A DNA stretch of 64,000 nucleotides from Panacagrimonas sp. (GCF_020697055.1 NZ_JAJFBP010000002.1:153903-217902); one strand, 5' to 3'. Positions 32,263 through 41,241 are shown, counted from the stretch's first letter. Notes: a model not told the origin generated them from the sequence alone. Made by a program: numbers and translations.

Positions 32263-32807
32263 CTTCATCCCTCCATTGATACTGCGTTAAGGTCGCCGAG
32301 GACCCTCGTTATTGACCGCTTACGGGCTACGCAAACTGTTAGGTGAGAGGAGGAAGGGATCCAATTCCGAAGCCCTCGGCATTGCGCGGAACACTCCGCG
32401 CATCCGGAGCCCGCACATACGGTACGGTTCCCGACAATTCTCCGGACGCACCGGGCGATGAAAGATCGAAGTGGCGACGAACGCCGGGGCGAAGTGCGTG
32501 ACCACTGTCCGACGTACGAACCAACCGGGGCACAACCTCACCCGGCGACCGCGGCAGGAATCCGCAACGCAATTTCCGCACTGGCGACCTCTCCTCACGC
32601 ACTCGCGAGCCTTTGCCCGGCTCATCTCTAGTCGTCGTGACGGCACGTCGCTGCGTGCCGGCCCATGCCTTCGTCTCCGGGCACCTACTGCCGAAGTCGA
32701 TGTCGTACGGTGACGACAACCGTACGGTACCATATCAATATATAAATGCAAGCGCCAAATTCCCCAACCTTTAGTCGAGGGGATGGCCTGCGAGAACCGG
32801 CGTTGCC
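32263..32807. other. long intergenic region upstream of the envelope operon
   Basis: I find no credible gene in these 545 bases. The region has the motif GTACGGTTCC (32422-32431), a small dyad at 32701-32718 (TGTCGT...ACGACA), a GTACGGTACCATAT palindrome near 32722-32735 and an AT-rich patch at 32732-32750 that is the lowest-GC stretch in the neighbourhood. It probably contains the promoter and distant operators for the DUF1329/DUF1302/RND operon, with the nearest site about 460 bases from the gene, which suggests a second promoter or looping. Confidence 0.6.
32720..32737. promoter_or_regulatory. GGTACC-centred palindromic operator (site 1)
   Basis: The sequence CCGTACGGTACCATATCA is centred on GGTACC and matches the GTAYGGTACCRTAC consensus shared by the other sites reported here. 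It lies next to an AT-rich block upstream of DUF1329 copy 2. A weaker copy (GTACGGTTCC) lies at 32422-32431. Confidence 0.55.
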
Positions 32808-33860
32808 TCAGCCCAGCCCTCGCAGAAAGTCGATCAAGAGCTTGTTTGTCTCCTCCGGATATTCCTGCTGAATCCAGTGGCCACTGCCGGCCACCATGTG
32901 GGTTCCGCGGTAGTTCGGCATGTGCTTGTCGGCTTCGGCGAGCGACTCCATGCCCCACGCGGTGCCGACGTCGTATTCGCCACCAATGAACAGTGCCGGC
33001 GGCGTCAGCGGCTTGCCCGCCATCGCCTCGAGATCCTGCCAGTCGTTGTCGACGTTGTGATAGAAGCTCAGCGGCCCGCCAAAGCCCGAGCGTTCGAACT
33101 CACCGGCGTAGAAATCGAGGTCGGCATTGCTGAGCCAGTGCGGCATCGTCTCGGGATAGACGAACGCATCCTTGAGGCGAGCGCCCTTGGGCACGCATAG
33201 CGGGCCCGCACGCAGCGTCTCGAGCGGACTCATCGGCGGCACGCCGGCGGCTTTCATCTGCGCCGCGAACATCGCGCCGACTTCGCCCGAGACGGTCCAC
33301 ATGATGCCTTTCAGCCAGCCGCGCAGATCCTCTTCGATCTCGTCGATCACGTCGGCCTGCGCACCGAAGTAGTCCTGATAGAACTCCTTGTCCGCGCCTG
33401 CGATCACGCGGTGGTAGTCGCGCGGTCGCACCTCGCCGAAGGGACAGCCCGGCAAACCGATCACCGCGCGTCCGGCGAAGGGCACGCTGACGCCGACCAC
33501 CGCGCGACAGCGCTCGGGCCGCGTCCACGCGTACGTCCAGGTGACCGGCGCGCCCCAGTCGTGTCCGACCACGACGGGCTTCTCCACTCCATAGGCGTCG
33601 GCGATGCCGATCAGATCGTCGACCAGCGCACCGATGCGATAGGCCTCCTGCACCCGGAACTTCGAGGAGCGGCCATAACCGCGCTGGTCGACGGCGACCA
33701 CCTTGTATCCGGCCGCTGCCAAAGCCGGGATCTGGTGGCGCCACGAGTACCAGGATTCGGGAAACCCGTGCACGAGGATCACCAGCGGACCTTCGCCCTG
33801 CTCGACGGCATGAATGCGCGAGCGGCGGGTCTGGATGATCCGGTGCTTCCACGACTCCAT
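32808..33860 (-). CDS. soluble-type epoxide hydrolase (alpha/beta hydrolase)
   Basis: The 350-residue protein has the alpha/beta-hydrolase core with HGFPES (31-36), the nucleophile Asp101 in GHDWGAP, a cap domain with Tyr-rich helices, the acid Asp in GGEYDVGT and the His in GSGHWIQQE. This is the classical two-Tyr-cap epoxide hydrolase type, distinct from the EHN-type enzyme at 1.4 kb. It lies 40 bases downstream of the reductase-monooxygenase fusion gene on the same strand, so an epoxide made by that flavoenzyme could be opened by this hydrolase (inference). Haloalkane dehalogenases are the nearest alternative, but the HGFPES/GHDWGA pair favours an epoxide hydrolase. Confidence 0.88.
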   Translation of the reverse strand: MESWKHRIIQTRRSRIHAVEQGEGPLVILVHGFPESWYSWRHQIPALAAAGYKVVAVDQRGYGRSSKFRVQEAYRIGALVDDLIGIADAYGVEKPVVVGHDWGAPVTWTYAWTRPERCRAVVGVSVPFAGRAVIGLPGCPFGEVRPRDYHRVIAGADKEFYQDYFGAQADVIDEIEEDLRGWLKGIMWTVSGEVGAMFAAQMKAAGVPPMSPLETLRAGPLCVPKGARLKDAFVYPETMPHWLSNADLDFYAGEFERSGFGGPLSFYHNVDNDWQDLEAMAGKPLTPPALFIGGEYDVGTAWGMESLAEADKHMPNYRGTHMVAGSGHWIQQEYPEETNKLLIDFLRGLG

Positions 33861-33900
33861 TTCGTTCTCCCGTCTTGTTGTTCGTAGTACAGCGGTCGTA

Positions 33901-36411
33901 TCAGGCCCGCCTGGGCAATGGCATTCCAGCGGGCTCGATCGCCTGCCGGGGATAGTTGCGTTCGATCAGCGTCTTCTGCCCGCGCAACTTGGTCCAGGCC
34001 CACTTGCCGATCACGCGCGCCATCATCGGCGGCGTCAGCATGGCCGTGGCCGGCTTGACCAGGTGGATCACGGCCAGGAACGTGCGGTAGGCGTCCAGGT
34101 CGTCGTGCACGAGCTCGGTCGCGCGATCCATGTACCAGTTGAGGAACCGGAAGTAGAACGGCCGCTTCTTCTCGACGTCCTTGATCCAGTCGAAGCGCAG
34201 CGTCTGCTCCCGGATCACGAACCAGGCGCCGTCGGCGATCTTCGAGATCGCACGGAAGTAGCGTTTGACCAGATCCGGACTGTCGGGCGCGTGACGCTGC
34301 AGCAGCTCGCGCATGCGCGCGATTTCCTGGAGCGTGATCGTCATGCCCAGGCCCGCGACGGGATCGGTGCTGGTGTAGGCATCGCCGACCACCAGCATCG
34401 CATTGGGCAGCCGCGCGAGCTTCTCGTAGCGATAGCGCTGCATCTGCGGCATGCGGAAGTTGTGCACCGGCGATGCCGGCTCCAAGCCCTCGATGTTCTG
34501 CGCGACCAGCGGCGACTGCATGCGCTTGGCGAAGTCGCGGAACTCCTTGACGTTGCGAGGCGGTGAATAGCTGTTGTACTCGATCAGCGAACAGCACAGG
34601 ATCGAGCGGCTGGTGTCGGTGTAGTACTGCGCGGCGTAGGTCTGCTCGTTGGGTCGATACGAGAAACAGATCTCCATCACCTTGTCGGTCCACTGTCGCT
34701 CCGGCGGCACGTGGAACCACATGCTCGAGTAGAGCGTATTGAGGATGTCCTGCTCGAGCTGCGGCTTGCCGATGCCGAGGCGCTCGAGGAATTCGGGCAT
34801 GCGCGTGCTCTTGCCCGAGGCGTCGACCACCAGTTCGGCAGGAATTAACTCGAGCCCGCCGTTCCCGTCCGCGATGGCGACACCCAGCACGGTGTTCGAC
34901 GCAGCGTCGTAGATCACGTCCTGCATCTCGGTGTCGTAGTGGTACTTCACCTTGGGCTCGTCATCGAGCCGCCGGCGCACGCACCATTCGAGCAGCGGTC
35001 GACCGGCGCAGGTGATCTCGATGTCGCTCGAGCAGCGCTTCTTCCAGGATCCGGCCAGGCGCAGGTGGTACTGCGCGGCCATGTCCACGTTGAAGGCGCC
35101 TTCGCGCACCATGTCATCGATGATGCCGGGAAACAGTTTCTCCAGCTCGTGACGGCCGGCGGTGAGCAGGTGATGCAGGTGCCAGCCCTGGGCGGCGCCA
35201 GGCCGACCTTCCATGCGCAGATGCTGACGATCCTTCTCCAGAACGATCACCTGGTCGAAACGATCCGTCAGCGCCTTGGCCGACGCGATGCCCGCGATGC
35301 TCCCGCCCACCACGACCGCAGTACCGCGCCCTTGGCGCCGGACTGCCGCGAGGTCCAGCGATTCGACGTGCACGCGCGGTGGCGCGGAAACGCGCGTGCC
35401 CAGTCCGCTTTGCACGAACTTCTCGAAGTAGACGCTCGCCTTGTGGAGACCCGCCTTGTCGAGCCAGCCGCGCGTCGCGTCCACCATGGCCGACGGACCG
35501 CAGAGGTACACATCGGCCTCACCGTCGCGAAACATCGAATCGTCGAGCAGGTCGGTCACGATTCCGACGCGTCCACTCCAGCGCGCATCGGCCTGCGCAA
35601 CGATCGTGTGCACGACCAGCTGCGGCAGCGCCGCCTTCAACGCGTCGATCGCCTCGAGCTTGCACAGGTCATCGTGCCGCGTGACGCCGTACAGCAAGGC
35701 GATGGGCTGTCGGGGGGGCGACTCGCGCAGGCCCTGGGCCATCGCCAGGATCGCCGAGAGTCCCGTTCCGCCGGCCACGAGGATCAGCGGGCGCGTGACC
35801 GGGCGCAGATAGAAAGCCCCCTTGCTGCAGCGCAACGCGATGCGGTCGCCGGGCTTGGCCCGCTGCCGCAGGTAATCCGACATCACGCCCCGATCCAGCA
35901 GGCGGACGATGAATTCCATCTTGTTGGCGGCGTTCGGCAGATTGGCGTACGAGTAGCTGCGCCATTCTTCCGCGCCCGGAACCTTGAGCTGCGCGAACTG
36001 CCCCGGCATGAAGTGCACGTGTTCGCCCAGACCCGAGGCATCGACGTGCAGCAGCGCGGTGGTCGGTGAAATGATCTCGACACCGGTGACGATGCCGTCG
36101 CCGGTGATCAGTCGGGCCGCGTTGTCGTCCAGCGGATACTGCAGCTCGATGATGCAATCGGACTGCGCCGTCGCCTGGCACGTCAGGATCTTTCCGGCCT
36201 CGCGCTCGACGTCGCTCAGGCCCTCGGTGCGTCCCATGTCGAAATTGCCACGCGTGCAGCTGGCGACGCAGGTCCCGCAAACGCCGCTTTCGCATTCGCT
36301 CACGATGGGAACGCCGCCCGCCTCGGCCGCATCCAGCACCGTTTGCCCCGGCGCGACCCGCAGCGTGCGTTCAGCCCCGCCCAGGTAGCGCACCGTCACC
36401 ACATGATCCAT
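33901..36411 (-). CDS. fusion of [2Fe-2S]/FAD/NAD reductase with flavin monooxygenase
   Basis: The 836-residue protein joins two complete modules. Residues 1-95 are a plant-type ferredoxin with cluster ligands Cys40, Cys45, Cys48 and Cys78. Residues of about 100-200 are a flavodoxin-reductase FAD domain with RSYS at 151-154. Residues of about 205-330 bind NAD (GGTGLS near 214, CGPSAMV near 304). After a linker, residues of about 363-836 form a second FAD enzyme with GGSIAG (369-374) and a GDAY..DPVAGLGMT block near 677, as in UbiH/PHBH and squalene-epoxidase-like monooxygenases. The first half resembles stand-alone reductases of Rieske or di-iron oxygenases. A monooxygenase with a built-in electron chain is very unusual. 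ATG 36411 was preferred because GGAG lies seven bases upstream; a TTG six bases earlier is possible. An epoxide hydrolase follows. Confidence 0.85.
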   Translation of the reverse strand: MDHVVTVRYLGGAERTLRVAPGQTVLDAAEAGGVPIVSECESGVCGTCVASCTRGNFDMGRTEGLSDVEREAGKILTCQATAQSDCIIELQYPLDDNAARLITGDGIVTGVEIISPTTALLHVDASGLGEHVHFMPGQFAQLKVPGAEEWRSYSYANLPNAANKMEFIVRLLDRGVMSDYLRQRAKPGDRIALRCSKGAFYLRPVTRPLILVAGGTGLSAILAMAQGLRESPPRQPIALLYGVTRHDDLCKLEAIDALKAALPQLVVHTIVAQADARWSGRVGIVTDLLDDSMFRDGEADVYLCGPSAMVDATRGWLDKAGLHKASVYFEKFVQSGLGTRVSAPPRVHVESLDLAAVRRQGRGTAVVVGGSIAGIASAKALTDRFDQVIVLEKDRQHLRMEGRPGAAQGWHLHHLLTAGRHELEKLFPGIIDDMVREGAFNVDMAAQYHLRLAGSWKKRCSSDIEITCAGRPLLEWCVRRRLDDEPKVKYHYDTEMQDVIYDAASNTVLGVAIADGNGGLELIPAELVVDASGKSTRMPEFLERLGIGKPQLEQDILNTLYSSMWFHVPPERQWTDKVMEICFSYRPNEQTYAAQYYTDTSRSILCCSLIEYNSYSPPRNVKEFRDFAKRMQSPLVAQNIEGLEPASPVHNFRMPQMQRYRYEKLARLPNAMLVVGDAYTSTDPVAGLGMTITLQEIARMRELLQRHAPDSPDLVKRYFRAISKIADGAWFVIREQTLRFDWIKDVEKKRPFYFRFLNWYMDRATELVHDDLDAYRTFLAVIHLVKPATAMLTPPMMARVIGKWAWTKLRGQKTLIERNYPRQAIEPAGMPLPRRA

Positions 36412-36499
36412 GCCCAAGCTCCGCTATTTCGGCTGCGAAAGTCTCGGCAGGATCGTCCCGGCAACGTCATGCGGCTATCACCCGATAAGGGGGGGTGCC

Positions 36500-36523
36500 C
36501 AACCTAGTCAGGTGGGTAGGTTG
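36500..36523. repeat. inverted repeat in divergent intergenic region
   Basis: CAACCTA (36500-36506) and TAGGTTG (36517-36523) are perfect 7-bp arms separated by ten bases. They lie between the fusion gene and the divergent beta-lactamase-fold gene and may be an operator. Confidence 0.4.
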
Positions 36524-36614
36524 CCGATCGCATCGGGTTCGACCTAGGGTCTGGGTCCGTTTTCGCCGTCTAACATCCCCTCCCTCCCCCACCCGAGATC
36601 ACAGGACTCCTTCC

Positions 36615-37787
36615 ATGTCGATGAAGAACGCGCTGGATTCACTTCTCAAGAACGCCACCGACGCGGGCGACGTGCCGGGCGTCGTGGCGATGGTCACCAA
36701 TCGCGAAGGCACGCTCTACGAGGGCGCCTTCGGTGTCCGCAAGGTCGGCGACAAGCAGCCGATGACCACCGACACGGTGGGCCTGATCGCCTCGATGACC
36801 AAGGCGATCACCTCGGTGGCCGCGATGCAGCTGGTCGAGCAGGGCAAGCTCGACCTCGACGGCCCCGCCTCCAAATGGGCGCCGGAGCTGGGCAAGGTAC
36901 AGGTGCTCGACGGCTTCGATTCGGCCGGCAAGCCGAAGCTGCGGGCCCCGAAACACCCCATCACGCTCAAGCATCTGCTGACCCACACCGCCGGCTTCGG
37001 CTACTCCTTCACCAGCACGGAGATCAAGAAATACGAGGAAGTCACCGGCCTGCCCAGCCCGTTCACGTGCACCCGCGCCAGCCTCGATGCACCGTTGCTG
37101 TTCGACCCGGGTCAGCGCTGGGAATACGGCATCAACATCGACTGGGCGGGTCAGCTGGTCGAGCGCGCGAGCGGCATGCGCCTGGGCGACTACTTCGCCA
37201 AGAACATCCTCGGTCCGCTGGGCATGAACGACACGGCCGTCAACATGAGCCCGAGCATGTCGTCGCGCCGCGCGCACATCCACGCGCGCCTGCCGGACGG
37301 CAACCTCACGCCGATCGACCTGGTGCTGCCGCAGCCGCCGGAGGTCGACATGGGCGGCCACTGCCTGTACGGCACCGCGGGTGACTACCTGAAGTTCGTT
37401 CGCATGTTCCTCAACAACGGCGCGGCGCCGGGCGGCGGACGGATCCTGAAGGCCGAAACGATCGACCAGATGTGCGTCAACCAGATCGGCGAGCTCAAGA
37501 TCAGCGGCTTCAAGACCGCCGATCCGACGTTGCTGAACGACATGCCGCTGCCGCCGGAGATTCCGCACAACTGGGGCCTGGGGTTCCTGATCAACCAGAA
37601 GCCCTTCCCCACCGGTCGCAGCGCGGGCGGCCTGCTGTGGGCCGGCATCTGCAACAGCTATTACTGGATCGACCGCACCAAGGGTATCGGCGGTGTTTAT
37701 CTCACGCAGATCCTGCCCTTCGCCGACGTGAAGTCGCTGCCGCTGTTCTTCGGCGTCGAGGGAACGGTCTACCAGAGCATGAGCTGA
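36615..37787 (+). CDS. serine hydrolase, beta-lactamase class C / family VIII esterase fold
   Basis: The 390-residue cytoplasmic protein has the SxxK motif SMTK (Ser60-Lys63), a Tyr motif YGINIDW near residue 171 and a late GGLLWAG block. These fit class C beta-lactamase-like esterases that open esters or lactones rather than antibiotics, and it has no signal peptide. It is divergent from the reductase-monooxygenase fusion and ends in a clear terminator. The substrate is likely an ester from the same catabolic pathway (inference). A second in-frame ATG occurs at 36621; neither has a strong ribosome site. Confidence 0.82.
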   Translation: MSMKNALDSLLKNATDAGDVPGVVAMVTNREGTLYEGAFGVRKVGDKQPMTTDTVGLIASMTKAITSVAAMQLVEQGKLDLDGPASKWAPELGKVQVLDGFDSAGKPKLRAPKHPITLKHLLTHTAGFGYSFTSTEIKKYEEVTGLPSPFTCTRASLDAPLLFDPGQRWEYGINIDWAGQLVERASGMRLGDYFAKNILGPLGMNDTAVNMSPSMSSRRAHIHARLPDGNLTPIDLVLPQPPEVDMGGHCLYGTAGDYLKFVRMFLNNGAAPGGGRILKAETIDQMCVNQIGELKISGFKTADPTLLNDMPLPPEIPHNWGLGFLINQKPFPTGRSAGGLLWAGICNSYYWIDRTKGIGGVYLTQILPFADVKSLPLFFGVEGTVYQSMS

Positions 37788-37807
37788 CGCTCCGACGTTG
37801 CACTCGG

Positions 37808-37834
37808 GGGCTGCCGGAGACGGCAGCCCTTTTT
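37808..37834 (+). terminator. rho-independent terminator
   Basis: The stem GGGCTGCCG/CGGCAGCCC with a GAGA loop is followed by TTTTT (37830-37834). It ends the beta-lactamase-fold gene, and it abuts the convergent response regulator gene. Confidence 0.93.
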
Positions 37835-37836
37835 GT

Positions 37837-38484
37837 TTATCCGATCAGCTGCTGGCGCAACGCGATCGCCACCGCGTGCGCGCGGTCGGCGGCGCCGAGC
37901 TTTTCGTAGATCTTCTTGAGATGGGATTTCACGGTCTCTTCGGTGATCGACAGCGACTTGGCGATCATCTTGTTGCTCAGGCCTTCGGCGAGCGCTTCGA
38001 GGATGTGCATCTCGCGAACCGACAACGTCCCACGATCCTCCGCGGCGCGCGCGTCCTGCACCAGGCGCTTGAGCAGCGGCATCGTGATCTCGGCCTGCAG
38101 ATACGCGCCGCCGTTGGCGACCGAACGTACGGCACGCAACAGGTCGTTGCCCGAAGCGCTCTTGAGGATGTAGCCGCGGGCGCCGGCGTTCATCGTGCTC
38201 CAGACGTAGCCCGGGTTGTCGTACATCGTGAAGACGATGATCTTGGTCTCGGAATGCTTCTGCATGATCTCGACGATCGCGCTCATGCCGCTCTGGCCCG
38301 GCATCTTCAGATCGACGATGACGATCTCCGGGTATGGCTTCAACGCTTCCATCGCTTCGATGCCGCTGCGTGCATCGCCGCTCTGGCCCACGACGGTGAT
38401 GTCGGCCTCCTGGTCGAGCATGCGCGCGATCGCCTGGCGCAGCACGTGGTGATCGTCGATCAGGAAGACACGTGTCGCGCTCAT
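37837..38484 (-). CDS. NarL/FixJ-type response regulator
   Basis: The 215-residue protein has a receiver domain with acidic Asp10/Asp11, the phospho-acceptor Asp58 (IVIVDLKMPGQSG) and Lys near 107 (YILKSAS), followed by a LuxR-type DNA-binding domain from about residue 145 (LSVREMHILEALAEGLSNKMIAKSLSITEETVKSHLKKIYEKL). It is activated by the histidine kinase encoded immediately upstream; the kinase stop and this ATG overlap by one base (TGATG). Targets are unknown, but the neighbouring hydrophobic-substrate genes are candidates. Confidence 0.93.
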   Translation of the reverse strand: MSATRVFLIDDHHVLRQAIARMLDQEADITVVGQSGDARSGIEAMEALKPYPEIVIVDLKMPGQSGMSAIVEIMQKHSETKIIVFTMYDNPGYVWSTMNAGARGYILKSASGNDLLRAVRSVANGGAYLQAEITMPLLKRLVQDARAAEDRGTLSVREMHILEALAEGLSNKMIAKSLSITEETVKSHLKKIYEKLGAADRAHAVAIALRQQLIG

Positions 38485-39761
38485 CAGCGGTCGCTCCGCG
38501 GCATGCGCACTTCGATGCGCGTTCCGCGCCGCCCGGCGCCGGCATCGACGCGCAGCACCCCGCCTGCCGCTTCGGCACGTTCACGCATCGTCATCAGACC
38601 GTAGTGTCCCAGTGGAATGTTGTCGGGATCGAAGCCCTGCCCGTCGTCGGCGATGCTCAACACGACGTCGCCCCCGCGCGCTTCGAACTCGACCTCGACG
38701 GTCGTGGCCTGCGCATGTTTCTGGATGTTGAGCAGCGCCTCCTGCAGGAGGCGGAAAAGCATCGCGTCCTGCCGCGAGCGCCAGTCGCGCAGCGAGGAAT
38801 CGAATCGCCGGACGAGACGAAACGGCAGCACTTCGGCCTGCCTCGCAAGGTGCTCGCTGGCCGCCTCGTAGAAGCCGAGTTCGTCGAGCACCGTCGGGCG
38901 CAGCTCGTTCATGATCGACCTGACGTCGTGCGTGCAGGCGCGCACGGTCGACTCCAGGCCGCCGAGATGGCGTTGTAGCGAGGGCCGGTCGTCGAGTTCC
39001 GACAGGCACTGTTCGATGCCCTGGCGCAGGCCGAACAGGTGCCCGCTCATGCGGTCGTGCAGCTCGCCGGCGATGTTGCGACGCTCGTCCTCCTGCAACT
39101 GCGCGAAACGGCGCAGCACCGCCTGGTAGCGATCGCCCGATTCCTTGAGCGTGCGCGCATGTTCCAGGATCAGCCGCGAATGCTGCCGCGCCCACTCGGC
39201 CAGGATCGCTCCCATGAATCCTGCGAACGCGAGCAGGAAGAACTTGGTGCCGAGCATCAGCAGGGTCGAGGTCTGCTCATGCCCGGCGTACCAGGGGTGG
39301 GCCACGTAGATCGCCGCGGTCACGACACAATTGAACACCGCGATGCCGATCGACTCCCACACGCCGAACCGGATCGCCACCGACATCTGCGTGAAGAAGA
39401 AGAACGGATAGAGCACCGATTCGATGCCGCCGGTGACCAGGCAGATCATGCCGGCGAGCAACGGGTCACCAAACGTGCTCACGACCGCCCAGCGACGGAT
39501 GTTGCCCGCGCGTGCGGCCTGCACGTGGACCCATGCGGCATACAGGCAGCCGGCGGTGTAGATCGCCCACACCGGCGTGAAGCCCAGGTGGTAGCCGTGG
39601 CCCTGGAGGACCACGAACCAGCCGATCAGACCCGAGAAGCGCAACCAACGCACGTCCTTCTCGGCGCGACGCAGACGGCTCTCGTCCTGATCAGCCTCGA
39701 GCCAAAGAGGATCCTGACTCAGCCGCAGCGAGTCGGCCGAAAGGGACCAGGCTTTCGACAT
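38484..39761 (-). CDS. NarX/DesK-type sensor histidine kinase
   Basis: The protein (about 425 residues) has five or six N-terminal membrane segments from about residue 40 to 190, then a HisKA_3 dimerisation domain with the phospho-His in NIAGELHDRMSGHL. A GHKL ATPase domain follows with N-box LLQEALLNIQKHA and G-box IADDGQGFD. There is no obvious periplasmic sensor domain, so it may sense a signal in the membrane, as MHYT/DesK-like kinases do; a hydrophobic substrate dissolved in the membrane would fit the context (inference). I chose the ATG at 39761, which has GGTGG six bases upstream; an earlier ATG at 39800 lacks one. Confidence 0.9.
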   Translation of the reverse strand: MSKAWSLSADSLRLSQDPLWLEADQDESRLRRAEKDVRWLRFSGLIGWFVVLQGHGYHLGFTPVWAIYTAGCLYAAWVHVQAARAGNIRRWAVVSTFGDPLLAGMICLVTGGIESVLYPFFFFTQMSVAIRFGVWESIGIAVFNCVVTAAIYVAHPWYAGHEQTSTLLMLGTKFFLLAFAGFMGAILAEWARQHSRLILEHARTLKESGDRYQAVLRRFAQLQEDERRNIAGELHDRMSGHLFGLRQGIEQCLSELDDRPSLQRHLGGLESTVRACTHDVRSIMNELRPTVLDELGFYEAASEHLARQAEVLPFRLVRRFDSSLRDWRSRQDAMLFRLLQEALLNIQKHAQATTVEVEFEARGGDVVLSIADDGQGFDPDNIPLGHYGLMTMRERAEAAGGVLRVDAGAGRRGTRIEVRMPRSDR

Positions 39762-39847
39762 CGGTTGCCACCGGGTGCGCTTTTGAACTCGATCGAGCAT
39801 AACGCGCCCGGACGGCGTCCGATCCGGAAAGGTCTATCGGCTCCGAG

Positions 39848-40240
39848 TCAAAGCTTGAGTCCGCTCTGGCGCTCGAAGTCGGCCAGATCGAAGTAGTCGC
39901 TGAAGCGCGTGATCTTGCCGTTCTTCACGACGAACACGCCGGTGACCGGCAGCACGATCTTGCGACCGTCGTTCATCGTGAAGTAGTCGATGCGTTCGGC
40001 CAGGACCAGCCCGGGCTCGGCGGCGAGCGTGATGATCTTCAGTTCGGCATAGGTGAACGCATCCAGGAACGCCTTGAAGATCCCGCGGATGCCGGCCATC
40101 CCCTCGATCGGCTTGACCGGAACGTTGTGGTAGACCGCGTTCTCGGCGAACGCGCCGCAGATCGTGTCGAGATCACGGCCCTGCCATGAGCCCAGGAAAT
40201 CACGGACCACTTTCTCGCTGGCTTCTTTGCTGTCGGTCAT
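39848..40240 (-). CDS. limonene-1,2-epoxide hydrolase-type protein
   Basis: The 130-residue SnoaL-fold protein keeps all residues of the Rhodococcus limonene-epoxide hydrolase active site. Tyr37 and Asn39 in YHN match Tyr53/Asn55, Arg83 and Asp85 in AERIDYF match Arg99/Asp101, and Asp115 in RFSDYFD matches Asp132. That enzyme opens an epoxide by direct water attack and is unrelated to alpha/beta-hydrolase types. The full catalytic set makes an active epoxide hydrolase more likely than a generic SnoaL protein. It is 30 bases downstream of an SDR gene on the same strand. This is the third kind of epoxide hydrolase in the window. Confidence 0.82.
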   Translation of the reverse strand: MTDSKEASEKVVRDFLGSWQGRDLDTICGAFAENAVYHNVPVKPIEGMAGIRGIFKAFLDAFTYAELKIITLAAEPGLVLAERIDYFTMNDGRKIVLPVTGVFVVKNGKITRFSDYFDLADFERQSGLKL

Positions 40241-40270
40241 GCGAATGCTCCTTCGAGGAATTGCCGCTGC

Positions 40271-41029
40271 TTATTGCGCGATGTGCCCGCCGTCGACGGC
40301 CAGATGCGTGCCGGTGATGTAGCCCGAGCGCGACGAGCCCAGGAAGATCGCCGCCTCGGCCACCTCCTCGCTGGTCGCGTTGCGCCGCATCGGGTTCATG
40401 CCCTTGAGCGTGTCCCGGATCGTCGTGTCGCCGCCGAAGAGCCGATCGAGCATGGGCGTGTCGACCATGTGCGGACACAGGGCGTTCACGCGGATGCCCA
40501 TCGGCGCGACGTTGAGCGCGGTGGACTTCACCAGACCGAGCATCGCGTGCTTGCTGGCGACGTAGGACGCCAGGCCCGCGGCGCCGACCAGTCCGGCGAC
40601 CGAGGCCGTCGCGACGATCACGCCGGATTTGCGTTCGACCATCGGGGGCAGCGCGGCCTTGAACGTGCGCCACGTGCCGACGAGGTTCACGTCGATCTGC
40701 GTGGTGAAATCCTCTTCGGTCTGCGCCCAGACATCCACCGGCTTGCCCAGGATGCCGGCATTGGCGAAGACCGCGTCCGGATGGCCGAAGCGTTGCGCGC
40801 TTGCGAACAGCGCGTCGACGTCCGACTGGCGCCGGATGTCGCAGGTGGCCGATACCACGTCGACGCCGGCCTTGCGCAGTTCGGCCTCCAGCTCGCCCAG
40901 CCCGGCCGCATTGACGTCGCCCAGCGTGAGACGCGCGCCTTCCCGTCCCGCCGCCAGCGCGATCGCGCGCCCGATGCCGGCCGCCGCGCCGGTGATCAGC
41001 ACGGACTGGCCTTCGAAAACTCCTTTCAT
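40271..41029 (-). CDS. short-chain dehydrogenase/reductase (SDR)
   Basis: The 252-residue classical SDR has the NAD(P) loop TGAAAGIG, NAG at residues 90-92 and the catalytic Ser143-Tyr156-Lys160 set (TASVAG, SYVASK). An Asp following beta-strand 2 (LGDVN) indicates NAD preference. It oxidises an alcohol or reduces a ketone. Start ATG 41029 has AAGGCGG upstream. It is paired with the limonene-epoxide-hydrolase-type gene, so a diol made from an epoxide is a reasonable candidate substrate. Confidence 0.9.
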   Translation of the reverse strand: MKGVFEGQSVLITGAAAGIGRAIALAAGREGARLTLGDVNAAGLGELEAELRKAGVDVVSATCDIRRQSDVDALFASAQRFGHPDAVFANAGILGKPVDVWAQTEEDFTTQIDVNLVGTWRTFKAALPPMVERKSGVIVATASVAGLVGAAGLASYVASKHAMLGLVKSTALNVAPMGIRVNALCPHMVDTPMLDRLFGGDTTIRDTLKGMNPMRRNATSEEVAEAAIFLGSSRSGYITGTHLAVDGGHIAQ

Positions 41030-41241
41030 GCGACCGCCTTGCCGCTCGAGCGGCGAATGAACCCGTCTGACTGGTTGGACGACAGCTGCAGGTCGGAATA
41101 CGTCGTCGCGCTGCCGGTTGAGAACGGGACGATGCCGGTCTGACGAGGATCGCGGGCCGGGGGCCAGCCCCGAAATCACGCGAACCGGGGACTGCCCGTA
41201 CTCATTCGGGGGGCGATGACGACAGCGGAATCGAGCGGCCG

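Noticed and set aside
32420..32437. GTACGGTTCC near 32422 as another full operator.
   Set aside because: Only the left half matches well; the right half diverges. I mention it as a weak copy but do not count it among the five sites.
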